Shown here in pieces: positions 42,983 to 51,590 of a DNA stretch of 64,000 bases; position 1 is the first letter of the stretch; each line of letters begins with the position of its first letter. Below the pieces are notes generated by a model. That model ran no database searches. It worked only from the letters and a program-made list of their open reading frames with translations, and was not told the DNA's origin. The stretch covers positions 4,872,501 to 4,936,500 of the forward strand of contig NZ_CP136422.1 of the NCBI RefSeq assembly GCF_034355335.1, read 5' to 3'. This stretch comes from Blautia coccoides. GTDB taxonomy: Bacteria; Bacillota; Clostridia; Lachnospirales; Lachnospiraceae. The position numbers and the translations under genes are program-made.

Positions 42983-44065
42983 AAAAACAATCTCGATGGG
43001 TTCGACGAGCTTTATCAGAAAATAGAATCCGTTATGGAAGATGCTTCTAAAGTAAAAGTAGGCCTAGAAGCCACTGGACACTATAGTTACAATCTTCTCG
43101 GATATCTGCTTGATAAAGGTCTGGCCACCTTTGTTATCAACCCGTTACATACTAATCTGTACAGAAAAAGTCTAAGCCTTAGACAGACGAAAACGGATAA
43201 AGTTGATGCCCATACAATTGCTTCTATGCTAATGTCTGACGTGAACTTAAAGTCCTACTCAGACACATCGTATCACAACGAAGAGCTTAAGTCACTTACT
43301 CGCTATCGTTTTGATAAAGTTAAAGAACGCGCGAAGCTTAAAACATCTATATCCCGTCTTGTATGTATCCTTTTCCCTGAGTTAGAAAAGCTTGTTCCAA
43401 CACTTCATCAGAATTCTGTTTATGAGTTACTCTACGAATTTCCTGGTGCAAAACAGGTAGCTAATGCACATCTCACAAGACTTTCAAATCTTCTTGAAAC
43501 CGCATCTAAAGGCCACTACACAAAAGAAACCTCTATCGCTTTTAGAGAGGCTGCAAGAACCTCTATCGGTTCAAATATGCCAGCTAAATCGCTTGAATTA
43601 AAGCACACCATTAAGCTCATTAGAGAGCTAGATTCTGAAATCGAAGAGATTGAAAACGAGATTAAAGTCATCATGGATGAAATCAATTCTCCAATCCTTA
43701 GCATTCCTGGAATCAGCTATCGAATGGGTGCCATGATTATTGCTGAAATAGGTGACTTTAGCCAATTCGACTCTCCAGATAAGATCCTTGCTTATGCAGG
43801 AATGTCGCCTTCTACCTATCAATCCGGCCAGTTAGATAACTGTTATGCCAGAATGGAAAAACGTGGTTCTAGATACCTTAGATATGCTCTGTTTAATGCA
43901 ACCGCATATGTTTGTCTATGGGATCCAACCTACAAGGCTTATCTTGCCAAGAAACGAGCTGAAGGCAAGCATTACTATGTTGCAATGTCTCACGCGACCA
44001 AGAAACTAGTTCGGCTAATTTATCATCTCGAACGCACTGGACAGCAATACCAAAAAGCAATCTAA
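42977..44065 (+). pseudogene. IS110-family transposase, 3' fragment
   Basis: Reading from 42977 in the frame of the 5' fragment gives 362 further codons with no stop, making 391 in total when joined. The part visible here includes the rest of the RuvC-like DEDD domain (VKVGLEATGHYSYNLLGYL, RQTKTDKVDAHTIASML). The C-terminal Transposase_20 domain follows (ILSIPGISYRMGAMIIAEIGDFSQFDSPDKILAYAG, then GSRYLRYALFNATAY). A 343-codon frame from the internal ATG at 43034 exists but would lack the first catalytic Asp. The gene is interrupted, not decayed. Confidence 0.92.
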
Positions 44066-44236
44066 TTCTTCCAACATCATATCTTCTTGTCAGAGCATCA
44101 TACTCGATGCTCTATTTGTCATGCAATTTTCAAGGTACTGATTGCGATGAATAAGTCATCGCCACTATACTCAAAACATCTCTGTTTTTGAAACTATTTA
44201 TTGACTTTCTTTAATAGTTAGTCTTTTTTATTTACG

Positions 44237-44282
44237 AAAACGTTTACATTTTTATCGTATCCTTTATTTCAGATTTTGTCAA
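44237..44282 (-). promoter_or_regulatory. Leftward promoter with LacI/cre-like operator
   Basis: On the minus strand, -35 TTGACA (44277-44282), a 17-bp spacer and -10 TACGAT (44254-44259) are followed at once by GTAAACGTTTTC (palindromic core AAACGTTT at 44238-44245), over the expected start of transcription. Without the mobile DNA this would drive the oxidoreductase gene at 16557 and the catabolic cluster. Confidence 0.65.
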
Positions 44283-44456
44283 TACATTTTGTGCATTTTT
44301 ACCTTTTCAATAAAATTATCTCATCCATTTTGGGCATAAGTTACATCGCGTTTGCTACAGTTTATGAAAAACTTTTTCTTTAATTCACAGTTTTTTGTTC
44401 ATTTACCCCCTTTTATATTGTTGTTATATTTATTTCATTGAATTTATGATCCATTT

Positions 44457-44472
44457 TTGCAAACGTTTACAA
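44457..44472. promoter_or_regulatory. cre-like / LacI-family operator palindrome
   Basis: TTGCAAACGTTTACAA matches the catabolite-responsive-element consensus WTGNAANCGNWWNCAW at every position. Its centre lies 223 bp from that of the similar site at 44238-44245. It could be bound by CcpA, by the LacI-type regulator of the catabolic cluster, or by both; DNA looping between the sites is possible. Confidence 0.6.
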
Positions 44473-44634
44473 TTTAAATAATATTTATTTCAAACTGCGT
44501 ACCATAAATTTTCTACCCTTACAAGATGGTGGGCATCCTATCACACCTTCTGCTGTACACAACAATATCACTCCAAAAAAATTGCTATAAGTTATAACTT
44601 TTCTCTTAAATTCCATTAAATTTATAAGTTCTAC

Positions 44635-44663
44635 TTTATTTCGGTATGCCATTTTGCTATAAT
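44635..44663 (+). promoter_or_regulatory. Promoter of the penicillin-binding protein gene
   Basis: An extended -10, TGCTATAAT (TATAAT at 44658-44663), has a weak -35 TTTATT 17 bp upstream (44635-44640). The transcript would have a leader of about 120 nt. Confidence 0.5.
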
Positions 44664-44791
44664 AGGGACGTATACTGCTTATATTGCCCTCTTATCTTTA
44701 CCGGAAAACGGATTCCGCAGGCCATGGTTCGGCCTGATTCTGTATAGATGGTATGGGTATGGTATATAATCAGGAAAAGGAGGCAAACTAC

Positions 44792-47395
44792 ATGAATTTT
44801 GGAAAACGTGCGACTGACAAGAAGCGTAATTCGCTTTCCTCCCGCTCTACCATGATGGGGAAGAAAGCCCATGTTTCTTTTATACGCATCATTTTCATTT
44901 CCCTGATTGCCATTATGGTAATCGGCGGCTGCGTAGGTTTTGGTGCCTTCAAGGGTCTGCTGGATAATGCGCCGGATATTAGGGACGTAAATATAATGCC
45001 AATCGGTTCAGCAACCTTTGTCTATGATTCTGGCGGCAATCAGCTTCAGAAACTGACAGCACCTAACTCTAACCGTATGCCGGTCACTATTGATAAAATT
45101 CCTCTAGATCTGCAGCATGCAGTAGTCGCCATTGAGGATGAGCGTTTTTATGAACACAACGGTATTGATCTGCGCGGTATTGTCCGCGCGGGGGTAAAAG
45201 GCATCACAAGTGGTTTTAAATTCTCAGAAGGCGCCAGTACCATTACTCAGCAGCTTCTGAAAAACAATGTATTCAAAGACTGGACCAATGAGTCTATGGT
45301 GGAACGTTTTAAACGTAAATTCCAGGAACAGTACCTGGCCATCCAGCTTGAAAAACAGTTAAAAGATAAGGATCAGATTCTGGAGAGCTATCTGAATACG
45401 ATCAACCTGGGCAATGGCAATTATGGTGTACAGGCTGCCGCACACGGTTATTTTAATAAGGATGTGAGCGAGCTGACACTCTCGGAATCCACAGTTATCG
45501 CTGGTATCAGCCAGAACCCAACGCGTTTTAACCCGGCAGTCAATCCGGAAGAGAACGCGAAAAGACGTAAAGATGTCCTGGATCACATGTTGGACCAGGG
45601 TTATATTACAAAAGAGCAATATGACGAATGTCTGGCAGACAATGTTTATGACCGCATCCAGGCAGTAGAGGCGGAATCCTCTGAGGAGGACGATACTTAT
45701 ACCTACTTCATCGATGAGCTGACAAGACAGGTGATCGACGACCTGATGACTCAGAAAGGCTATTCCGAACAGCAGGCCTACAATGCTCTGTACAGTGGCG
45801 GTCTGCGTATCTACACAACACAGGACCCGCAGATCCAGCAGATTTGCGACGAGGAATACAGCAACCCGGAAAACTTCCCTGCCGGGACACAGGTGGGACT
45901 TGATTATGCACTGACGATCGCCCATCCAGACGGGACAGAGGAAAATTTCAGCAAAGAGATGATGACCACCTATTTCAAGGCTGAAGATCCTAATTTTTCT
46001 CTTCTTTTTGACAGCCAGGAACAGGCCGAATCCTATATAGAAGCCTTTAAGGCAGCCAAGACCGAGGATGGAAGCACAGTCATTGCGGAGCAGAAATATT
46101 TTACGCCTCAGCCCCAGTCCTCTATGTGCATTATGGACCAGCATACAGGATATGTGAAAGCGATCGTAGGCGGACGCGGTGAAAAAGCAACCAGTTTGTC
46201 CCTGAACAGAGCCACCAGAACGGTAAGGCAGCCCGGTTCTACCTTCAAAATTGTGTCTACCTATGCGCCGGCACTGAATGAGTGCGGCAAGACACTGGCA
46301 ACTGTCTATGATGATGAACCTTACCAATACAAAAGCGGCAAACCGGTAAACAACTGGCTGACAGGCAGCTTCGGCGGACCTACAACAATACGGGAAGCGA
46401 TTGTTAATTCTGTCAACGTAGTAGCTGTAAAATGTATTACCGATATAACACCACAGCTTGCATATGATTATCTGCTTAAATTCGGTTTCACCACTATTGT
46501 GGATACACTCACCATAGACGGCAATGTGTACTCTGATATCGGACAGCCCACCGCTCTGGGTGGTATCACAAGAGGTGTGAGCAACCTGGAACTGACTGCC
46601 GCCTATGCGGCAATTGCCAACAACGGAACTTATATCAAGCCTATGTTTTACACAAAGATCCTGGATGAAGATGGCAATGTATTCCTTGACAATACACCAG
46701 AAAAGACAAAAGTCATTAAACCAAGTACCGCATATCTGCTCACCAGTGCTATGGAGGATGTTGTAGACCATGGTACAGGTACCAGACTACAGCTGAACAA
46801 TATGCATGTAGCCGGTAAGACAGGTACAACAGAGGGTTATAATGACCTTTGGTTTGCAGGATATACCCCTTACTACACCTGCACGGTCTGGTCGGGATAC
46901 GATGACAACACAAAACTGCCGTCCGGTGATTACAGAACTTATCATCAGGATTTATGGCGCAAGGTTATGCAGAGGCTCCATGAGGACAAGACAGATACGG
47001 ATTTCAAGATGCCGGCCACAGTGGAAAAAGCCACCGTCTGCAGTGAGACAGGCCTTCTTCCCAATTATGCCTGCCCAACTATAACGGAGTATTTTGAATC
47101 CGACGAGATTCCAAAGAAACGGTGTAATGTACACTCTAATAGAGTCTATACTCCGCCGGCGGAGGAAACCAACGAACCGCCTGCTGACACACCGACAGAT
47201 ACCCCCACAGACAACCCGGCTAATCCGCCCACAGACAATAATACGCCGCCGGATACTCCCGGTGACACACCGACAGATAATCCGGGAGGTGATACACCTA
47301 CGGACAACCCGGACACACCGGATACTCCCGACAATCCCGATACTCCAACTCCTCCTGATGAAGGCGGAGAGGGAACCGGCGGTGAGACAGAGTAA
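44792..47395 (+). CDS. Class A penicillin-binding protein (PBP1a type)
   Basis: This 867-residue bifunctional enzyme polymerises and cross-links peptidoglycan. The ATG at 44792 follows AAAGGAGG. A short basic cytoplasmic segment precedes one membrane helix (around residues 31-53). The GT51 glycosyltransferase domain has EDERFYEHNGID and STITQQLLKN. The transpeptidase domain has the serine motif STFK (PGSTFKI), SVN and KTGTTEG. The last 80 residues are a low-complexity Pro/Asp/Thr tail (TPTDNP-type units), probably an extracellular spacer. Confidence 0.94.
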   Translation: MNFGKRATDKKRNSLSSRSTMMGKKAHVSFIRIIFISLIAIMVIGGCVGFGAFKGLLDNAPDIRDVNIMPIGSATFVYDSGGNQLQKLTAPNSNRMPVTIDKIPLDLQHAVVAIEDERFYEHNGIDLRGIVRAGVKGITSGFKFSEGASTITQQLLKNNVFKDWTNESMVERFKRKFQEQYLAIQLEKQLKDKDQILESYLNTINLGNGNYGVQAAAHGYFNKDVSELTLSESTVIAGISQNPTRFNPAVNPEENAKRRKDVLDHMLDQGYITKEQYDECLADNVYDRIQAVEAESSEEDDTYTYFIDELTRQVIDDLMTQKGYSEQQAYNALYSGGLRIYTTQDPQIQQICDEEYSNPENFPAGTQVGLDYALTIAHPDGTEENFSKEMMTTYFKAEDPNFSLLFDSQEQAESYIEAFKAAKTEDGSTVIAEQKYFTPQPQSSMCIMDQHTGYVKAIVGGRGEKATSLSLNRATRTVRQPGSTFKIVSTYAPALNECGKTLATVYDDEPYQYKSGKPVNNWLTGSFGGPTTIREAIVNSVNVVAVKCITDITPQLAYDYLLKFGFTTIVDTLTIDGNVYSDIGQPTALGGITRGVSNLELTAAYAAIANNGTYIKPMFYTKILDEDGNVFLDNTPEKTKVIKPSTAYLLTSAMEDVVDHGTGTRLQLNNMHVAGKTGTTEGYNDLWFAGYTPYYTCTVWSGYDDNTKLPSGDYRTYHQDLWRKVMQRLHEDKTDTDFKMPATVEKATVCSETGLLPNYACPTITEYFESDEIPKKRCNVHSNRVYTPPAEETNEPPADTPTDTPTDNPANPPTDNNTPPDTPGDTPTDNPGGDTPTDNPDTPDTPDNPDTPTPPDEGGEGTGGETE

Positions 47396-47404
47396 GTCAT
47401 AGAA

Positions 47405-47449
47405 AAGGGAGCAGCATCTATTCAAACCAATAGATGCTGCTCCCTTATT
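47405..47449. terminator. Bidirectional terminator between pbp and glucokinase genes
   Basis: An 18-bp perfect stem (47405-47422 with 47429-47446, loop CAAACC) has A-rich sequence on one side and ATTTT on the other, so it can serve the convergent genes on both strands. Confidence 0.9.
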
Positions 47450-47506
47450 TTGCCCGTAACTGTGTGGTACTGAACCGTTACGGGCATTGTTACCTTTTTT
47501 CTTACA

Positions 47507-48448
47507 TTATTTACTCAGGATCAATTTAGCTGCACCGTAAATGCCCGCATCATTGCCCAGAGTTGCCAGCTTGATCTTTGTGTCTTTGCAGGCTGTAAAT
47601 GCATACTGTCTGTAGTATTTTTCAACACAGTCGATCAAAACCTGTCCGGCCTTGGAAACACCGCCGCCGATCACGATCACATCCGGGTCTGCAACACAGG
47701 AAAACACAGCCAGAGCGTTGCCCAGATAACGCGAAAACTGATCCACCACCTGAGCAGCCAGGGCATCTCCCTCTTTATAGGCGTCAAAGACATCCTTTGC
47801 GGTCACATTCCCAATACCGCGCAGTACAGACTCATCCTGGCAGGATGCCATAGCACGCCTTGCCAGTCTGGCTATACCCGTTGCTGAAGCATATTGTTCC
47901 AGACATCCTTTGTTGCCGCAGTTACAAGCCTCTTCCTCATTTATCTCCACAGATGCATGTCCGATCTCACCGCCGGCTCCGTGAGCGCCTGTCACCATTT
48001 TTTCATTAACAATGATACCACCGCCAACACCGGTTCCCAGAGTGACCAGAATCAGGTTTTTAGAGCCTTCTCCTCCGCCCTTCCACATCTCGCCCAGGGC
48101 TGCCACATTTGCGTCATTTCCGGCCTTTACCACAAGACCTGTCAAGTCTGCCAGTTCCTTTTCGATATTCTTCCTTCCCCAGTGAAGATTAACTGCACAG
48201 GGAATCTCTCCGTTTTCATTTACAGGTCCGGGAATTCCGATTCCCACACCGGTTACATTTTCTTTTTCAATTTTTTTCTCTTCCATCTTCTTCAGAATCG
48301 TTTTAGCAATATCCGGAAGAATTTCTTTTCCTTCGTTCTCCACGCGGGTTTTGATCTCCCACTTTTCCTCCACGGTTCCATCTGTCTGAAACAGGGCGCA
48401 TTTTACACTGGTTCCTCCCAAATCTATTCCAAAACACCATGCAGCCAT
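47507..48448 (-). CDS. ROK-family glucokinase
   Basis: This 313-residue kinase starts at the ATG at 48448, which shares one base with the hprK stop (TGATG). The ATP-binding motif DLGGTSVKCALF lies near the N-terminus, GTGVGGGIIVN in the middle, and the ROK zinc site CNCGNKGCLEQYAS around residue 170. Glucose is the likely substrate given the family and coupling to hprK, though other hexoses are possible. ROK repressors are excluded because there is no N-terminal DNA-binding domain. Confidence 0.9.
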   Translation of the reverse strand: MAAWCFGIDLGGTSVKCALFQTDGTVEEKWEIKTRVENEGKEILPDIAKTILKKMEEKKIEKENVTGVGIGIPGPVNENGEIPCAVNLHWGRKNIEKELADLTGLVVKAGNDANVAALGEMWKGGGEGSKNLILVTLGTGVGGGIIVNEKMVTGAHGAGGEIGHASVEINEEEACNCGNKGCLEQYASATGIARLARRAMASCQDESVLRGIGNVTAKDVFDAYKEGDALAAQVVDQFSRYLGNALAVFSCVADPDVIVIGGGVSKAGQVLIDCVEKYYRQYAFTACKDTKIKLATLGNDAGIYGAAKLILSK

Positions 48449-49392
48449 CAGTCTTCGTCCTCCTCGCTTCTCTTCTTTGCCATATTTTCCTGTACACGGC
48501 GGTACAGCTCCTGAGCCGCATTGTAGCCCATCTTTTTCTGTCTGTGGTTGACAGCAGCGGACTCTACAATGACAGCAAGATTTCTGCCTGGTCGGATAGG
48601 AAGTGAATGACATACGATCCTGTTGCCTAAAAACTCTGTATATTCCTCTTCCATCCCCAGACGGTCATATTCTCTGTCTTTGTTCCACTCTTCCAGTTTG
48701 ATGACCAGGTCAATAGACTGGGTGTTCTTCACACTCTCCACACCAAACAGGGTCTTTACATCAATGATCCCGATACCCCGCAGTTCGATGAAATGACGGG
48801 TAATATCCGGCGCTGAACCTACCAGGGTCACATCACTGACACGGCGGATTTCCACCACGTCATCGCTGACAAGACGATGTCCTCTTTTGATCAGTTCCAG
48901 AGCTGCCTCGCTTTTTCCGATACCGCTCTCACCCATGATCAGCACACCTTCACCATATACATCCACCAAAACACCATGGATAGAGATACAGGGCGCAAGC
49001 TGCACATTCAGCCAGCGGATGATCTCAGCCATAAAAGTGGAGGTTGTCTGCTCTGTGACCAGAATAGGTACCTGATATTTCATAGCCAGAGCCAGCATAT
49101 CCTCATCCGGTTCTGTCATGGTACTGAAGATCACACAGGGAATCTGACTGGAAACAAAACGTTCAAAGGCCTCTATTTTTTTCTCACGCCCCAAATGAAG
49201 CAGGTATGTATACTCTACATATCCGATTATCTGTACCCGCTCATTCTCAAAATGCTCCAGATACCCTGTCAGCTGCAATGCTGGACGGTTAATATCCGGG
49301 GTGGTGATCCTGTTCTTGGAAATATCAATATCCGGTGTCTTATTATACAGCCTTAGTTCCTGTATCAGCTTTTTCAGTTCTACACCTTTCAT
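48448..49392 (-). CDS. hprK: HPr kinase/phosphorylase
   Basis: This 314-residue enzyme phosphorylates HPr on Ser46, which lets CcpA act at cre sites. The start is the ATG at 49392 behind AAAGGAG. The N-terminal domain is followed by Walker A GESGIGKSE (around residue 153) and the HprK signature LRGIGIIDVKTLFG. It is translationally coupled to the glucokinase gene, so glucose phosphorylation and catabolite repression are made together. Confidence 0.96.
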   Translation of the reverse strand: MKGVELKKLIQELRLYNKTPDIDISKNRITTPDINRPALQLTGYLEHFENERVQIIGYVEYTYLLHLGREKKIEAFERFVSSQIPCVIFSTMTEPDEDMLALAMKYQVPILVTEQTTSTFMAEIIRWLNVQLAPCISIHGVLVDVYGEGVLIMGESGIGKSEAALELIKRGHRLVSDDVVEIRRVSDVTLVGSAPDITRHFIELRGIGIIDVKTLFGVESVKNTQSIDLVIKLEEWNKDREYDRLGMEEEYTEFLGNRIVCHSLPIRPGRNLAVIVESAAVNHRQKKMGYNAAQELYRRVQENMAKKRSEEDED

Positions 49393-49579
49393 ATGGCACG
49401 CTCTCCTTTTCAACATTCTTCGCAACTGTTCAGAGTCTATATCCTTTCAGCCATGGATTCCGCCTGCCGCAGACATGTTCTCACGATCCACCCCATAAGG
49501 TGCGGACCTGCCGGACAGTTGCTGTTCTTCCTATCTAGTTTATCATAAGGCATTTGGAAGTTCAACAAACCTGCCCAAA

Positions 49580-51457
49580 CTATTCCTTTTTTTCTTGTTC
49601 CTCATGGAAAAACCGGTACACAGCCTCTGCTGCCCGCTCATTCATGGAGGGAACTGCCTTTAACTCCTCCATGGATGCCTCCTTGATCTTATCCGGTCCC
49701 GGGAACTGCTTCATAAGAGCCTTTCTCCTGGCAGGACCTATACCGGGAATATCATCCAGAATAGAATGCACCTGTCCTTTACTTCTGAGAGAACGGTGGA
49801 ATTCAATGGCGAAACGATGGGCTTCGTCCTGGATCCTGGTGATCAGCTTGAATCCCTCACTGTCTCTGTCTATGGGAATTTCCTTATTGTTAAAATAGAG
49901 TCCTCTGGTTCTGTGCTTATCATCTTTTACCATACCACAGACCGGGATCTGCAGATTCAGCTTGCCCAGCACCTCCAGTGCAATGTTCACCTGTCCCCTG
50001 CCGCCGTCCATCATGATCAGATCCGGAAAGCGTGTAAAACTGCCAAATTCCTCGTCCAAATTCTCCTTTCTCCTGGCTTCCTGCTCATCCAGGCCGTGGA
50101 CAAAACGGCGGGTAAGGACTTCCTCCATACTTGCATAGTCATTTGGTCCCTGAACGGATTTGATGCGGAATTTGCGGTAATCACTGCGTTTTGGCTTGCC
50201 TTTCTCATATACGATCATGGAGCCAACAGACTGAAACCCACTGATATTTGATATATCGTAGGCTTCTATCCGCTCCATTCCCGGCAGTCCCAGTTTCAGG
50301 GCAATCTCTTTGACCGCACCGATGGTTCTGCCTTCTTCACGCTTGATACGCTCTTTGTCCTGGCTGAGGACAAGCTCAGCATTCCTCTGGGCCAGTTCCA
50401 CCAGTTTTTCCTTTGTTCCCTTCTTTGGTATCCGTATGTGTACTTTTCTTCCCTTTCTCTTTTCCAGCCACTGGGAAATCACTTCACTGTCCTCAATCTC
50501 TTCCTGGATCATGATTTCTTTCGGAATAAAAGGTGTTCCCGCGTAAAACTGTTTCAGGAAGCTGGAGATGATCTGTGAACGCAGGTCTTCCTTGTCAACT
50601 TTCAAATAAAAGTGATCTCTTCCTATGAGCTTGCCGCCCCGTATAAAAAATACCTGGGCAACGGCATCCTCCCCATCCTGGGCAACGGCAATAACATCCT
50701 TGTCCTCCCCGTGCTGGTCTGTGATCTTCTGCCTTTCCCCAATCCGCTTTACACTTTGCATCAGATCCCTGTACTGGGCTGCGTCTTCAAAATTCATCTC
50801 CTGAGATGCCGACATCATCTTCTCTTCCAGTTCTTTCAGGATTTCCTTGTGATTGCCGTTAAGGAAATCCAACAGCTTATCCACTTTCTTCCTGTACTCC
50901 TCTTTGGAAATATATCCCTGACAGGGCGCATCACACTGGTGGATCTGATGATACAGACAGGGGCGTTCCCTGCCGATATCTTTTGGAAGATTCCTGCTGC
51001 ATGTTCTGAGCCGGTATAGCTTTGTGGTCAGCTCCACCACGTCTTTTACCGCCATGGCGCTGGAATATGGGCCGTAATAACGGGATTTGTCTTTCTTAAC
51101 TCTGCGCACGATCTGTATTCGGGGATAATCCTCCCCAACCGTGACTTTGATAAAGGGATATGTCTTATCGTCCTTCAAAAGAATATTATATTTCGGCGTA
51201 TGTTCTTTTATCAGATTGCACTCCAGAACCAGAGCTTCCAGCTCGGAATCTGTGATGATATATTCAAATCTGGCTATCTGCTCCACCATCTGCTCCTTAC
51301 GGATTCCCAGATTACGGCTGCCCTGAAAATACTGGCGCACCCTGTTTTTCAGGCTGATGGCCTTGCCTACATAGATAATAGTATCGTCGGCATCGTGCAT
51401 GATATAGACACCAGGCTTTGCCGGCAGCTTTTTTAGTTCTTCCTCTATGTTAAACAT
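49580..51457 (-). CDS. uvrC: Excinuclease ABC subunit C
   Basis: This 625-residue nuclease makes the two incisions in nucleotide excision repair. The N-terminal GIY-YIG domain ([30 protein letters not shown]) is followed by a Cys-containing region, a UVR motif ([24 protein letters not shown]), the RNase H-like nuclease domain ([32 protein letters not shown]) and a C-terminal HhH pair ([17 protein letters not shown]). GGAGG lies before the start. Confidence 0.96.
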   Translation of the reverse strand: MFNIEEELKKLPAKPGVYIMHDADDTIIYVGKAISLKNRVRQYFQGSRNLGIRKEQMVEQIARFEYIITDSELEALVLECNLIKEHTPKYNILLKDDKTYPFIKVTVGEDYPRIQIVRRVKKDKSRYYGPYSSAMAVKDVVELTTKLYRLRTCSRNLPKDIGRERPCLYHQIHQCDAPCQGYISKEEYRKKVDKLLDFLNGNHKEILKELEEKMMSASQEMNFEDAAQYRDLMQSVKRIGERQKITDQHGEDKDVIAVAQDGEDAVAQVFFIRGGKLIGRDHFYLKVDKEDLRSQIISSFLKQFYAGTPFIPKEIMIQEEIEDSEVISQWLEKRKGRKVHIRIPKKGTKEKLVELAQRNAELVLSQDKERIKREEGRTIGAVKEIALKLGLPGMERIEAYDISNISGFQSVGSMIVYEKGKPKRSDYRKFRIKSVQGPNDYASMEEVLTRRFVHGLDEQEARRKENLDEEFGSFTRFPDLIMMDGGRGQVNIALEVLGKLNLQIPVCGMVKDDKHRTRGLYFNNKEIPIDRDSEGFKLITRIQDEAHRFAIEFHRSLRSKGQVHSILDDIPGIGPARRKALMKQFPGPDKIKEASMEELKAVPSMNERAAEAVYRFFHEEQEKKE

Positions 51458-51521
51458 GTATTCCTCCTCACAGTTTCCGGTTATAGAAAATATCTCTTAA
51501 CCCGGAAATATTAAAGAAAAA

Positions 51522-51546
51522 GAAGTTACCGCCGCGCGATAACTCC
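51522..51546 (-). terminator. Probable terminator after ftsH
   Basis: An imperfect 9-bp stem (51522-51530 with 51538-51546, two mismatches) is followed on the minus strand by TTCTTTTTCTTT. It lies 45 nt downstream of the ftsH stop. Confidence 0.5.
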
Positions 51547-51590
51547 TTTTATTCTATCATATCCTCCTGTCAAAAGGAACAGGTGTACGA

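Larger units (their letters stand above)
16561..44160 (+). mobile_element. IS110-family insertion sequence, interrupted by the ICE (outer limits approximate)
   Basis: The transposase parts at 16816-16902 and 42977-44065, plus non-coding ends to the left (about 16.57-16.81 kb) and right (about 44.07-44.16 kb), form one IS110-type element. IS110-family elements lack terminal inverted repeats, so the exact ends cannot be fixed from this sequence. The long left non-coding end suggests the IS110 rather than the IS1111 subgroup. Confidence 0.6.
44066..44791. other. 726-nt intergenic region: IS right end and native control region
   Basis: The first part (to about 44.16 kb) is probably the IS110 right end. 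The rest is very AT-rich native DNA holding a leftward promoter with operator (44237-44282), a cre-like palindrome (44457-44472), and the rightward promoter of the penicillin-binding protein gene (44635-44663). No coding sequence is seen. Confidence 0.6.

Noticed and set aside
43034..44065. A complete 343-residue IS110 transposase starting at the internal ATG
   Set aside because: It would lack the N-terminal catalytic Asp, and the frame extends upstream exactly to the ICE junction. It is the 3' part of an interrupted gene.
45359..46771. 470-codon ORF on the minus strand inside the penicillin-binding protein gene
   Set aside because: It is antisense to a gene with all expected PBP motifs, and its own composition (Cys/Ile/Arg-rich, no domain) is that of a shadow frame.
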